A DNA stretch of 46,976 nt from Nonomuraea maritima (GCF_900100395.1 NZ_FNFB01000041.1:1-46976), one strand, 5' to 3'. Positions 33,649-42,274 are shown, counted from the stretch's first letter. Notes: generated from the sequence alone by a model not told the origin. Translations and numbers: made by a program.

Positions 33649-34120
33649 GCGCCTCGACCAGCCGCGCGACCTGCGCCGCCAACTGCGTCCGCACTACGAC
33701 CCCGAGGCGTTCGGCCGGCTCTCCGAGCGCATCGCCCGCTTCCTCGGCACCGCGCGGTTCCTCGTCTACATGACGGGGTTCGTCAGCGTGTGGATAGCGT
33801 GGAACGCGCTCGCGCCCGCGCACCTCAGGTTCGACCCGTACCCGTTCATCTTCCTCACGCTGATGCTCTCCCTGCAGGCGAGCTACGCGGCGCCGCTGAT
33901 CCTGCTCGCGCAGAACCGCCAGGACGACCGCGACCGCGTCCAGTACGAGCAGGACCGCGAGACCACGGACCGCAGCCAGGCCGAGATCGAGTACCTGACG
34001 CGTGAGATCGCCGACCTGCGCATGAGCGTCAACGAGGTGGTCACCCGCGACTACCTCCGCGCCGAGCTCAGCAGACTGCTGGACGAGCTGAGGGGCCCTG
34101 AACCCGCCGACTCCGACTGA
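33638..34120 (+). CDS. DUF1003 membrane protein
   Basis: A 160-residue protein of the DUF1003 family: a soluble start, two membrane segments (VYMTGFVSVWIAWNAL and YPFIFLTLMLSLQASYAAPLILL), then the family hallmark QNRQDDRDR and a charged coiled-coil-like tail (EQDRETTDRSQAEIEYLTREIADL). Start TTG 33638 lies inside the end of the MgtE-N gene (11-nt overlap) with GAGAGGG seven nt upstream, so translation is probably coupled. Function unknown; pairing with a magnesium-sensor-like protein suggests cation-related membrane physiology. Confidence 0.88.
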   Translation: MTTERLDQPRDLRRQLRPHYDPEAFGRLSERIARFLGTARFLVYMTGFVSVWIAWNALAPAHLRFDPYPFIFLTLMLSLQASYAAPLILLAQNRQDDRDRVQYEQDRETTDRSQAEIEYLTREIADLRMSVNEVVTRDYLRAELSRLLDELRGPEPADSD

Positions 34121-34126
34121 AGGTGT

Positions 34127-34582
34127 TCACGACGGTTCGGCCAGCCTGGCCAGCAGCGTACGCATCCGCGCGATCTCGTCGGGCGCCAGCAGGTCGATGA
34201 ACTGGCTCTTCACCCCGCGCAGATAGGTCGGCGTCGCCTCGGACAGCCGGGCCGCGCCCAGGTCGGTCAGCACCGCGAACAGGCCCCGCGCGTCGTGGGC
34301 GCAGGCCTCGCGCGAGACCAGCCCGTCGCGCTGCAACCGGTCGATGAGCCTGGTCAGGCCGCTGCGCGAGAGCAGGACCCGGTCGGCCAGGTCGTTCATC
34401 CGCAGCCGCCGCCCCGGCGCCTCCGCGAGCTGCATGAGCACGTCGTACGAGGCCAGCGGCAGGTCGTGGGCGACGAGCAGGTCGCTCTCGAGATGACGGG
34501 TGACGCGCACCTGGGCACGCTGCAACATCCGCCACACCGCCAGCTCTTCGGCGGTCAGCCCCTCGTCGCGCAGAAGTGTCAC
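34127..34582 (-). CDS. MarR family transcriptional regulator
   Basis: A 151-residue winged-helix regulator: AWRMLQRAQVRVTRHLESDLL, ASYDVLMQLAEAPGRRLRMNDLADRVLLSRSGLTRLIDRLQRDGLV (helix-turn-helix and recognition helix) and the wing DARGLFAVLTDLG. GTG 34582 is preceded by TAAGGT six nt upstream, which could act either as a -10 box of a leaderless message or, as AAGG, as a ribosome binding site. The 160-nt gap to mrp contains TTAAAACGTTA-type AT-rich sequence that may hold its operator. Targets unknown; MarR proteins usually control adjacent or own genes. Confidence 0.92.
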   Translation of the reverse strand: MTLLRDEGLTAEELAVWRMLQRAQVRVTRHLESDLLVAHDLPLASYDVLMQLAEAPGRRLRMNDLADRVLLSRSGLTRLIDRLQRDGLVSREACAHDARGLFAVLTDLGAARLSEATPTYLRGVKSQFIDLLAPDEIARMRTLLARLAEPS

Positions 34583-34742
34583 GGAGTAACCTTAAAACGT
34601 TATTGCACGGACATCTAACAACACGGATTAACTCAATGAGGGCGCCGGTTCATACCATGGAGGGGCATCCTCAACTGGCGTCCAGCGCCTGCCACACATA
34701 GACGACTAAGGAGGGACGGCACTCCCTCGTGCCGAGACTTCG

Positions 34743-35879
34743 ATGGCACCTACCCAGGAACAGGTGACTGCGGCCCTCGCCACCGTCATCGACCCCGAGA
34801 TCCGTCGGCCGATCACCGACCTCGACATGGTCAAGAGCGTCGAGATCGCCCCCGACGGGGCTGTGCGTGTGGGCGTCTACCTCACCGTGGCCGGCTGTCC
34901 GATGCGTGACACCATCACCCGCGACGTCACCACCGCCGTCTCCAAGGTCGAAGGCGTGACCGGCGTCAGCATCGAGCTCGACGTCATGAGCACCGATCAG
35001 CGCAAGAACCTCCAGACCAAGCTGCGCGGCAACCGCGGCCCAGAAAAAGAGATCCCGTTCAACCAGCCCGGCTCGCTGACCCGCGTCTTCGCGGTGGCCA
35101 GCGGCAAGGGCGGCGTCGGCAAGTCGTCCGTGACGGTCAACCTGGCCGCCGCCATGTCGGCCAACGGGCTCAAGGTCGGCATCGTCGACGCCGACATCTA
35201 CGGCCACAGCATCCCGCGCATGCTGGGCGCCGCCGAGCGGCCCACCAAGGTCGAAGACATGATCATGCCGCCGGTGGCCCACGACATCAAGGTCATCTCG
35301 GTCGGCATGTTCAAGCCCGAGGGCAACACGCCGGTCGTCTGGCGCGGGCCGATGCTCGACCGGGCGCTGCACCAGTTCCTGGCCGACGTCTACTGGGGCG
35401 ACCTCGACGTCCTGCTGCTCGACCTGCCTCCGGGCACCGGCGACATCGCGATCTCCGTGGCGCAGCGGCTGCCGTCCGCCGAGATCCTGGTCGTGACGAC
35501 GCCGCAGATGGCCGCCGCCGAGGTGGCCGAGCGGGCCGGCTCGATCGCGGCCCAGACCCACCAGCAGATCGCCGGCGTCATCGAGAACATGGCGTGGCTG
35601 CCGTGCCCGCACTGTGACGAGCGCATCGCGGTGTTCGGCGAGGGCGGCGGCCAGATCGTGGCCGACGCGCTGACCCGTACCCTCGGCGCGCGCGTCCCGC
35701 TGCTCGGGCAGGTGCCGCTCGACATGCGGCTGCGCGAGGGCGGCGACGAGGGCAAGCCGCTGGTCCTGACCGACCCCGACTCCCCGGCGGCGGCCGAGCT
35801 GCGCAAGATCGCCGACAGCCTGAGCAAGCGAAGCAGCAGCATTAAGGGCCTCCAGCTGGGCCTCGCCCCCCGCCGCTGA
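34743..35879 (+). CDS. mrp: Mrp/ApbC-type Fe-S cluster carrier ATPase
   Basis: A 378-residue P-loop ATPase. The N-terminal DUF59/MIP18-like domain (about 5-80, with LTVAGCPMRDTI) is followed by the deviant Walker A GKGGVGKSS, DADIYGHSIPRMLG, LDLPPGTGDIAISV and the cluster-binding CPHC. The protein carries and transfers iron-sulfur clusters to apoproteins in the cytoplasm. I recall mrp near sigE/htrA/tatB in mycobacteria (Rv1229c). ATG 34743 has GGAGGGACGG about 22-30 nt upstream and weaker sequence nearer. A strong hairpin terminator follows. Confidence 0.95.
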   Translation: MAPTQEQVTAALATVIDPEIRRPITDLDMVKSVEIAPDGAVRVGVYLTVAGCPMRDTITRDVTTAVSKVEGVTGVSIELDVMSTDQRKNLQTKLRGNRGPEKEIPFNQPGSLTRVFAVASGKGGVGKSSVTVNLAAAMSANGLKVGIVDADIYGHSIPRMLGAAERPTKVEDMIMPPVAHDIKVISVGMFKPEGNTPVVWRGPMLDRALHQFLADVYWGDLDVLLLDLPPGTGDIAISVAQRLPSAEILVVTTPQMAAAEVAERAGSIAAQTHQQIAGVIENMAWLPCPHCDERIAVFGEGGGQIVADALTRTLGARVPLLGQVPLDMRLREGGDEGKPLVLTDPDSPAAAELRKIADSLSKRSSSIKGLQLGLAPRR

Positions 35880-35898
35880 CCCGGTCCCACCAACGCGA

Positions 35899-35926
35899 AG
35901 GGCCCGCTCCGATCGGAGCGGGCCCT
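35899..35926. terminator. Hairpin terminator after mrp
   Basis: GGGCCCGCTCC (35900-35910) and its complement (35915-35925) around GATC, with A-T closing the base and CGGTCTT after it. A second, imperfect hairpin (GAGGGCC...GGCCCTC, about 35953-35986) lies between it and the convergent tatB gene. Confidence 0.8.
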
Positions 35927-36051
35927 CGGTCTTCACGGCCTGAGGCGTTCTCGAGGGCCCGTCCCGGCTCCTACCGGACGGCCCTCCCGTCTTGTGCGGG
36001 CCGAGGCCCCATCGGACGCCGGTCAGGTGGCGGGAGTCATCTGGCTGTCGG

Positions 36052-36399
36052 TCAGGTGGCTTCGGAGTCGTACGGGGGGATCTCGCCGTAGCCGAGTTGC
36101 TCGGGTGGTGGGGCCTGGGCCGTGGCGGGGGCGAGCTCCTTGTCGTCCCAGGAGTCCTCGACCTCGCTGAGGATGTGCTTCTGCACGAACGTACGCGGGT
36201 TGAGGTCGGCCGGGTCGAAGTTGGAGAACTCCGGGCCGAGCCCGGCGCGCAGGTCGTCGCGCGCGTTGTTCGCCATCCGGCGCAGATTGCGCAGCGTCCT
36301 GCCCGCCTGTGCGGCAACCTGAGGCAACTTGTCGGGACCGAAGACGAGCAGCGCGATCACGATCAGCGCCCCGATCTCCGCCCACCCCAGTCCGAACAC
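36052..36399 (-). CDS. tatB: Twin-arginine translocase subunit TatB
   Basis: A 115-residue protein with the TatA/B signature: MFGLGWAEIGALIVIALLVFGPDKLP, that is, an N-terminal membrane helix, hinge FGP, and an amphipathic helix (QVAAQAGRTLRNLRRMANNA), then an acidic tail. The internal Glu in the membrane helix (WAEIG) is typical of TatB. It forms the receptor complex with TatC for folded proteins carrying RR signals. GTG 36399 has GGAG five nt upstream. It is downstream of htrA in the sigE / anti-sigma / htrA / tatB order. Confidence 0.95.
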   Translation of the reverse strand: MFGLGWAEIGALIVIALLVFGPDKLPQVAAQAGRTLRNLRRMANNARDDLRAGLGPEFSNFDPADLNPRTFVQKHILSEVEDSWDDKELAPATAQAPPPEQLGYGEIPPYDSEAT

Positions 36400-36554
36400 C
36401 TGATCTCCTACCGCAGTGCAATCTCTTCCGAGGACAAGCCTGGCCTATCCACAGACTAAGGGCTAGTAGCCACAGCCCGGTCGCCTCCCCACCCCGAAGA
36501 ACATCCACCGCACCACGGGCCCCGTCCAGCACAGGCCGGGGCCGCCTCGCGGCG

Positions 36555-38420
36555 TCAGGAGCGGGTCGGCGTGGGGGTCGCCTCGTCCTCGGCCACCACC
36601 GTCAGCGTGGCGGTGCGCTCCTGGTTGTCGCGCTGGTACTTCACCGCGATCTTGGAGCCGGGCTCCTTGCTGCGGATCAGGGCGATGAGCTCGTTGCCGT
36701 CCTGCAGCCGCAGCCCGTCGATCTCGAGGATGACGTCGCCCGCCTTGAGCCCCGCCTTGTCGGCCGGCCCGCCCGGCGTCACCGGCTGCTGGCCCCCGAG
36801 GCTCTCGGTCGAGATCTTGACGCCCTGACCCTGGAAGTTGCGGTCGAGGATGATGCCGATCTTCGGACGCTTGGCCCGGCCGGTCGTGATCAGCTCTTCG
36901 GCGACCCGGCGGGTCTGGTTGACCGGGATCGCGAAGCCGAGGCCGATGCTGCCGCTCTGCTGGTTGCTCATCGAACGCCCGAGCGTGGCGATCGCGGAGT
37001 TCACCCCGACGACCTCGCCGCGGCCGTTGACCAGCGGGCCGCCCGAGTTACCTGGGTTGATGGCCGCGTCGGTCTGGATGGCGCTGATGTACGCCGGCTC
37101 CTCGCTGCCCGTGCCCGACTCGTCGCCCGCGATCACCGGACGGTTGAGCGAGCTGACGATGCCGGTGGTGACCGTGCCGGTCAGGCCCAGCGGGGAGCCG
37201 ATGGCGATCACCGGGTCGCCGACGACGACCTTGTCGGAGTTGCCGAGCGTGATCTCCGGCGAGCCGAACGTCTCGTCCGGCTTGACGACCGCCAGGTCGG
37301 ACCCCGGGTCGCGGCCGACGATCCGGCCCGTGGTCGTCTTGCGGTTGTTGAACATGATCTTGATGTCGCCGCCGTTGGCCGCCAGGGCCACCACGTGGTT
37401 GTTGGTCACCACGTAGCCGTTCTTGATCAGGAAGCCGGAGCCCGAGGCGCCCTCGGCGCCGCCGTTGCCGACCTCCAGGGAGACCACGCTGGGCAGCACC
37501 CGCGCCGCCACGCCCGCCACCGAGTCGGGCGCGCGTTCGGTGGCACCGGTCGGGAGCGGGCCGAGGCTGTAGGAGGGATCGTTGGCCGTGGTCGTGTTCC
37601 TGGTCAGCAGGTACGTGCCGACGCTGCCGAGCAGCGACGCCACCAGCGCGATGACCAACGCCGTCACGATCATGAGCCCGGTGGACGGACCGCGCCGCGC
37701 GGCCCCCACGCCGTACGGGCCACCGTGCGGGCCACCGTGCGGGCCACCCTGCGGCGGCGGGCCCCAGCCGGGGCCCATGCCGAGCGCCTGCCGCGGCGGA
37801 GGCGGCGGGCCGCCGTAGCCGGGCTGGCCGAACGGCGGCCGCTCGTAGGCCCACGTCCCGCTCTCCGGCCCGCCGTACGACGGGTTCTCGAACGAAGGAG
37901 CACCACCCTCCGCCCCGTACGACTGCCCCTCGAACGAGCGCGAGCCGCCCTCCGGCCCGTACTGCTGACCCTCGAACTGACGCGGGCCGCTGTCCGGCCC
38001 GTACGACTGACCCTCGAACTGACGCGGGCCGCTGTCCGGCCCGTACGACTGACCCTCGAACTGACGCGGGCCGTTGTCCGGGGTGCCGAAGGGGTTGTCG
38101 TAGGCGCGGGTGCCGGTGGAGTCGGGGCCGGCGAACGGGGGGCCGTCGTAGGGGCGTGGACCGCTGTCCGGCGAGCCGAACGCCGGAGCGCCCTGCTGGG
38201 GCCCGTCGCCCTGCTGCGGGGCCTCATGCCCCTCGTACGGCCGGCGGCCCTCGTACGGCGCCGTACCGGCGGTCTCGGGCCGCCCTGACGGGTCACCCCA
38301 TGCCGCGCCGAAGGAGGCCGGCGGATCGGACCTGTCGTCCGCGGGCAGGAAGTCCGGCCGCCCCTGAGGCTCGGGGTTGTCCGACGTGCGTCCTTCGTCG
38401 GGGCGCCTCTCGTCGGTCAT
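36555..38420 (-). CDS. HtrA/DegP-like membrane-anchored serine protease with PDZ domain
   Basis: A 621-residue protein. The N-terminal cytoplasmic region of about 230 residues is Pro/Gly/Gln-rich with 14-residue repeats (GPDSGPRQFEGQSY and variants). A membrane helix follows (IVTALVIALVASLLGSVGTYLL), then a trypsin-like domain with His in TNNHVVA, Asp in GSDLAVVK and Ser in NPGNSGGPL, and a C-terminal PDZ domain (PGGPADKAGLKAGDVILEIDG). It is an envelope-stress protease, located directly behind the sigE/anti-sigma pair and ahead of tatB, and probably under SigE control. ATG 38420. The repeats lie in DNA at 37965-38083 and in degenerate form upstream of that. Confidence 0.94.
   Translation of the reverse strand: MTDERRPDEGRTSDNPEPQGRPDFLPADDRSDPPASFGAAWGDPSGRPETAGTAPYEGRRPYEGHEAPQQGDGPQQGAPAFGSPDSGPRPYDGPPFAGPDSTGTRAYDNPFGTPDNGPRQFEGQSYGPDSGPRQFEGQSYGPDSGPRQFEGQQYGPEGGSRSFEGQSYGAEGGAPSFENPSYGGPESGTWAYERPPFGQPGYGGPPPPPRQALGMGPGWGPPPQGGPHGGPHGGPYGVGAARRGPSTGLMIVTALVIALVASLLGSVGTYLLTRNTTTANDPSYSLGPLPTGATERAPDSVAGVAARVLPSVVSLEVGNGGAEGASGSGFLIKNGYVVTNNHVVALAANGGDIKIMFNNRKTTTGRIVGRDPGSDLAVVKPDETFGSPEITLGNSDKVVVGDPVIAIGSPLGLTGTVTTGIVSSLNRPVIAGDESGTGSEEPAYISAIQTDAAINPGNSGGPLVNGRGEVVGVNSAIATLGRSMSNQQSGSIGLGFAIPVNQTRRVAEELITTGRAKRPKIGIILDRNFQGQGVKISTESLGGQQPVTPGGPADKAGLKAGDVILEIDGLRLQDGNELIALIRSKEPGSKIAVKYQRDNQERTATLTVVAEDEATPTPTRS
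37965..38083. repeat. 42-bp tandem repeats inside the htrA-type gene
   Basis: Units begin CTGACCCTCGAACTGACGCG at 37965, 38007 and 38049; the first two are nearly identical and the third is incomplete. Each encodes 14 residues of the cytoplasmic tail, and diverged units continue toward 37880. Confidence 0.9.
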
Positions 38421-38585
38421 GTACGTCTCACCGCTCCTTGGCTCGGCACCGCGATCCTCGCTACTGCGGCATACGAGGGTTATAAAGCTTTAATCAGGAC
38501 TTGCCGCCGACAATTCCCGAACCCAGATCGTATGCCCCGCACGCCACGGCCTACGCCAACCGACTACCCGCCGCGAGCGCGGGCG

Positions 38586-39113
38586 TCAAGGCGTGATGGG
38601 CGCCGGTGCGGTCGTCATGGACGTACGGGCCTGCTGCTGGAAAAGTTCGACCGGAGGAGCCGGATTGTTCTGCCCCGCGCCGTTGGCCGCGAAGAACGTG
38701 CCGAGCGCGACGGCTGCCGAGACCACTCCTACCGCGACGTAGGTCGAACGGCGCCTACCACCACGTCCCGGGCCGGAACCCGCGCCGCTGCCGTCCCTGC
38801 GCGGGCGGTTGTCCAGGGGTGCGATGGTGTGCGGGCCCGGGAGCGGCACCCCACCGAAGGTGCGGGCCGGAAAAGGGCGCTCCCTCGGGGGCAGCGGCCC
38901 GCCCGGCTCCGCCATGCGCAGCAGGGACATCGTCAGGTCGGCCGGCATCGCGGGGGTGTCGATCGAGCGCAGGCGCGACTTCAGCGCGCGTACCGACTCG
39001 ACTTCTCGCCGGCAGTCAGCGCAGAAGGTCAGATGGGCGAGCGCGCGTTCGCGCTCGGCATGATTGAGTTCGCCGTCGACGAGCGCGGATACGCGTTCTC
39101 CGAGATGAGCCAT
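38586..39113 (-). CDS. Anti-sigma factor with zinc-binding HC2 domain (RseA-like)
   Basis: A 175-residue protein with the ZAS motif H-x3-C-x2-C (AHLTFCADC) near residue 30 in the anti-sigma domain, a Pro/Gly/Arg linker, a membrane segment (STYVAVGVVSAAVALGTFFAANGAG, about 123-147) and a short outer tail. It should hold the sigma factor of 39115-39747 at the membrane and release it under envelope or redox stress. ATG 39113 is preceded by GGGAGGAAG inside the end of the sigma gene, one nt after its stop, so synthesis of both is coupled. Confidence 0.92.
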   Translation of the reverse strand: MAHLGERVSALVDGELNHAERERALAHLTFCADCRREVESVRALKSRLRSIDTPAMPADLTMSLLRMAEPGGPLPPRERPFPARTFGGVPLPGPHTIAPLDNRPRRDGSGAGSGPGRGGRRRSTYVAVGVVSAAVALGTFFAANGAGQNNPAPPVELFQQQARTSMTTAPAPITP

Positions 39114-39114
39114 G

Positions 39115-39747
39115 TCAGACTTCCTCCCCACGGATCACGGTCGGGGGGAGTTGGGAATTACGGGGGGCTCGATGGTCGAGAGCCTCCCGCAACTGCGCCC
39201 GGCCACGGTGAATACGGCTTCGGACCGTACCCAGCTTGACGCCGAGCGTGGCCGCGATCTCCTCGTAAGACAGGCCCTCGATGTCACACAGCACGATCGC
39301 CGCCCGGAACTCGGGGGCGAGTGCGTCGAGGGCGGCCTGGATGTCGGGCTCCAGGTGGGCGTCGTCGAACGCCTGCGCCGGAGACGGCTCGCGCCCGCGC
39401 AGCCGCTCGGCGGCGTCGTCGGCGAGCCCCTCGAACCTGATGCGCTGCTTGCGCCGCGCCATGTCGAGGAAGAGGTTGGTCGTGATCCGGTGCAGCCACC
39501 CCTCGAAGGTGCCGGGGGTGTAGCTGGACAGCGACCTGAAGACCCGGACGAAGACCTCCTGGGTGAGGTCTTCCGCGTCGTGGATGTTGCCGGTGAGCCG
39601 GTAGGCGAGCCGATACACGCGTGCGGAGTGCGTCCGCACGACCTCCTCCCACGTCGGAGGCGTCCAATCAGACGACACGGGAGTATCCGCCTGGTGGTCG
39701 CTTTCGTCCACCAGCACTCCTCTCTCTGGGACCACCGCTACCGCCAT
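39115..39747 (-). CDS. sigE: ECF RNA polymerase sigma factor, SigE type
   Basis: A 210-residue sigma factor. Region 2 (TWEEVVRTHSARVYRLAYRLTGNIHDAEDLTQEVFVRVF...GWLHRITTNLFLDMARRK) recognises -10 elements, and region 4 (IVLCDIEGLSYEEIAATLGVKLGTVRSRIHRGRAQLREAL) recognises -35 elements. The neighbours (divergent O-methyltransferase, zinc anti-sigma, htrA, tatB) are those I recall for mycobacterial sigE. ATG 39747 is preferred; the longer frame runs into the promoter. An ECF-type promoter sits about 70-95 nt upstream (39816-39842). Confidence 0.94.
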   Translation of the reverse strand: MAVAVVPERGVLVDESDHQADTPVSSDWTPPTWEEVVRTHSARVYRLAYRLTGNIHDAEDLTQEVFVRVFRSLSSYTPGTFEGWLHRITTNLFLDMARRKQRIRFEGLADDAAERLRGREPSPAQAFDDAHLEPDIQAALDALAPEFRAAIVLCDIEGLSYEEIAATLGVKLGTVRSRIHRGRAQLREALDHRAPRNSQLPPTVIRGEEV

Positions 39748-39815
39748 AGTGCCTGGTTTCGTCCCTTCGTGCGCACTGACTGCCCTCCGGACCGGCAAAG
39801 CCCGTTTAAACCTGC

Positions 39816-39842
39816 AACGCCTCAGGACCCTCCTGAGTTCCC
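39816..39842 (-). promoter_or_regulatory. ECF-type (SigE-like) promoter of sigE
   Basis: On the minus strand: GGGAAC (-35, 39842-39837), a 17-nt spacer, then CGTT (-10, 39819-39816). This matches the GGAAC/CGTT pattern used by SigE-family factors and implies autoregulation. The spacer is itself a perfect 7-bp palindrome (CTCAGGA-ccc-TCCTGAG). Confidence 0.75.
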
Positions 39843-39941
39843 GTCCTGGCGTGTCTCCCCTAGGCTGCGAACGGTGCCAATCACGCGAATACCTTGTGCG
39901 GCCGATACGGCCCATCGCACGAAAGTGGGGGGAGGAGGCCG

Positions 39942-40580
39942 ATGACCAGTCCGGTGGAGGCCACTCTGGCCTATGCGGAGCAGTTTCATCTGGAGGATGA
40001 GGTCCTGCACGCGGCGCGGCAGCGCGGGCTGGAGATGGGAGCCGCACCCATCCTTCCCGGAGGCGGGGCAGCTCTGTGTTTCCTCGCCACGGTCGTCAAC
40101 GCCAAGTCGGTCGTCGAGATCGGCACGGGCTGCGGCGTCTCGGGGCTGTGGCTGCTGCGGGGCATGCGTCCCGACGGCACGCTGACGAGCGTCGACGTCG
40201 AGCCGGAACACCAGCGGCTGGCGCGGCAGGCGTTCACTGAGGCGGGCTTCTCCGGCGGGCGGCTCAGGCTGATCACGGGCCGGGCGCTCGACGTGCTGCC
40301 GCGGCTGTCCGACGGCGGCTACGACATGGTCTTCGCCGACGGCTCCAAGCGGGAGTACGCCGACTACCTGGCCGAGGCGGTCCGCCTGCTGCGCGTCGGC
40401 GGTGTCGTCGCCTTCGACAACATGCTGTGGCACAACCGCGTGGCCGACCCCGCGCAGCGCGACGCCGACACGGTGACGCTGCGCGAGGTGGGCAAGCTGG
40501 TGCAGTCGGACGAGCGCCTGCGCTCGGTGCTCATGCCGCTGGGTGACGGCCTGCTGGCGGCCGTCAAGATCGCCGACTAG
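39942..40580 (+). CDS. O-methyltransferase (class I, SAM-dependent)
   Basis: A 212-residue methyltransferase of the catechol/caffeoyl-CoA O-methyltransferase type: SAM motif VVEIGTGCGVSGLWL, acidic SVDVEPEH, metal-binding Asp in FADGSKREY and VAFDNMLWHNRV. ATG 39942 follows GGGGGAGGAGG, one of the strongest ribosome binding sites in the window. It is divergent from sigE with a 194-nt gap; I recall the same arrangement in mycobacteria (Rv1220c). The acceptor substrate is unknown. Confidence 0.93.
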   Translation: MTSPVEATLAYAEQFHLEDEVLHAARQRGLEMGAAPILPGGGAALCFLATVVNAKSVVEIGTGCGVSGLWLLRGMRPDGTLTSVDVEPEHQRLARQAFTEAGFSGGRLRLITGRALDVLPRLSDGGYDMVFADGSKREYADYLAEAVRLLRVGGVVAFDNMLWHNRVADPAQRDADTVTLREVGKLVQSDERLRSVLMPLGDGLLAAVKIAD

Positions 40581-40613
40581 CCGGCCCACCCCGAGGGTGA
40601 GCCGGCCCGCGGA

Positions 40614-42023
40614 CTACGCGCGGGTGAGCCAGTCGAGCAGCACCCGCACGCCGAAACCGGTGGCGCCCTTGCTGAGGGTGCCCTCGTCGACGGTGCTGCG
40701 TCCGACGCCGGCGATGTCGAGGTGAGCCCACGGCCGTCCGCCGGTGAACTCCCGCAGGAACAGCGCCGCCGTGATCGACCCGGCGCCGTACCGCGAACCC
40801 GACTCGACGTTGGCCAGGTCGGCGATCTGCGACTCGAGCGCGGGCGCGTACTCGTCGATCAGCGGCATCCGCCACAGCCGGTCGTCGGTGGTGTCGCCCG
40901 CCTCCAGCAGTTGCTTGGCCAGGACGTCGTCGGAGGCGTAGACCGCGCCGACGTTGCGGCCGAGCGCCACCGTGATGGCGCCGGTGAGCGTGGCGATGTC
41001 GACGATCGCGTCGGGATCGAGGACGGCGTCGGCGTAGGCGAGCGCGTCGGCCATCACGATGCGGCCCTCGGCGTCGGTGTTGAGCACCTCGACCGTGCGG
41101 CCGCCGTAGTGGGTGATGACGTCGCTGGGCCGCTGCGCGGAGCCCGATGGCATGTTCTCGGCGGCGGCGACCAGCCCGGTGACCTTCACCGGGGCGCCCA
41201 GCTTCGCCAGCGCGCCGAGCACGGCGATGACGACCGCGCCACCGGCCATGTCGGTCTTCTGCAGCTTCATGTTCTCGGTCGGCTTGAGCGACAGGCCGCC
41301 CGAGTCGAACGTGATGCCCTTGCCCACCAGCACGATGTGCCGCTCGGCGGGCCCGGAGGGCGTGTAGGACAGCTGGATCAGCCGCGGCGGGCTGCCGGAG
41401 CCGCGGCCGACGGCGAGGATGCCGCCGAACCCGTCGGACTGCAGCTGCTCTTCGTCCCAGACGCGGGTCTCGACGCCGCTCTCGGCGGCCCGCTCGGCGA
41501 GCCAGGCCGGATTCTTCACGGAGGCCGGGGTGTTGGCCAGGTCGCGGGCCAGGGCCACGGCCTGCGCGACGGTCTGCGCCCGCCGTACGGCCTCCTGCTC
41601 CGCCCCCGCGAACGCGAGCGTCCGCACGGGCGTCCTGCCGCTCCTGCCGATCCGGAACGTGTACGCCGCCAGCAGTGCCGCCTCCGCGAACGCGGCCACG
41701 TCGCCCTCGGGCGGAACCACGGTCAGCGTGTCGCGGCCCTTGACCCGACGGGTCAGCGCCGCGCCGGCGGTGCGCAGGGCGCGGGGCGAGCCGTCGCCCA
41801 CGCCGTACAGCAGCACGCGGCCCACGCCGCCGGCCCGTGCCACGGGTACCTCGACGATCTCCCCCGCCTCGCCCTTGGCCTCGTAGTGCGTCAGCAGGTC
41901 GGTCACCGGCAGGTGCAGCTCGACCGGGCGCGCAGGCTGCAGATCTGCGGAATACGGTACGGCGAGCAGTTCGGCGTCGTCGGGAACCTCGGCGACCACC
42001 GTCGCAGTGGTCTCAATAGGCAC
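40614..42023 (-). CDS. pepA: Leucyl aminopeptidase (M17)
   Basis: A 469-residue cytosolic metallo-aminopeptidase. The C-terminal catalytic half has the M17 motifs VLVGKGITFDSGGLSLK, KTDMAGG and the signature NTDAEGR; these Lys, Asp and Glu bind two metal ions. The N-terminal half (about 1-160) is the family's macrodomain-like region. It removes N-terminal amino acids from peptides during protein turnover. GTG 42023 has AAGGAG seven nt upstream; the frame extending to 42347 overlaps the DUF3117 gene and is rejected. Confidence 0.95.
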   Translation of the reverse strand: MPIETTATVVAEVPDDAELLAVPYSADLQPARPVELHLPVTDLLTHYEAKGEAGEIVEVPVARAGGVGRVLLYGVGDGSPRALRTAGAALTRRVKGRDTLTVVPPEGDVAAFAEAALLAAYTFRIGRSGRTPVRTLAFAGAEQEAVRRAQTVAQAVALARDLANTPASVKNPAWLAERAAESGVETRVWDEEQLQSDGFGGILAVGRGSGSPPRLIQLSYTPSGPAERHIVLVGKGITFDSGGLSLKPTENMKLQKTDMAGGAVVIAVLGALAKLGAPVKVTGLVAAAENMPSGSAQRPSDVITHYGGRTVEVLNTDAEGRIVMADALAYADAVLDPDAIVDIATLTGAITVALGRNVGAVYASDDVLAKQLLEAGDTTDDRLWRMPLIDEYAPALESQIADLANVESGSRYGAGSITAALFLREFTGGRPWAHLDIAGVGRSTVDEGTLSKGATGFGVRVLLDWLTRA

Positions 42024-42106
42024 GGAAAAACTCCTTGGAAACGTCAGAGACCCTGGCGCGGGACTACGCCAGGGTCGGGGTACAAAGTATTTCTCTTCGG
42101 GAACGC

Positions 42107-42274
42107 TCAGCCGACGACGTTCTTCAGCGCTTCGCCGAGCGCCTTCGCCTCGTCGGCCGAGATCTCCACGACGAGCCGGCCGCCGCCCTCGAGAGGGACC
42201 CGCATGACAATGCCGCGCCCTTCCTTGGTGACCTCGAGCGGACCATCGCCGGTCCGCGGCTTCATCGCCGCCAT
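42107..42274 (-). CDS. DUF3117 family small protein
   Basis: A 55-residue protein, MAAMKPRTGDGPLEVTKEGR..., ending EALKNVVG. Length and sequence match the actinobacterial DUF3117 family throughout (KEGRGIVMRVPLEGGGRLVVEIS). Start ATG 42274 has AAAGGGATG upstream; a second ATG three codons in is possible. I recall the mycobacterial homologue (Rv1211) next to tag, which is also nearby here. Function unknown. It lies 83 nt upstream of pepA on the same strand. Confidence 0.93.
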   Translation of the reverse strand: MAAMKPRTGDGPLEVTKEGRGIVMRVPLEGGGRLVVEISADEAKALGEALKNVVG

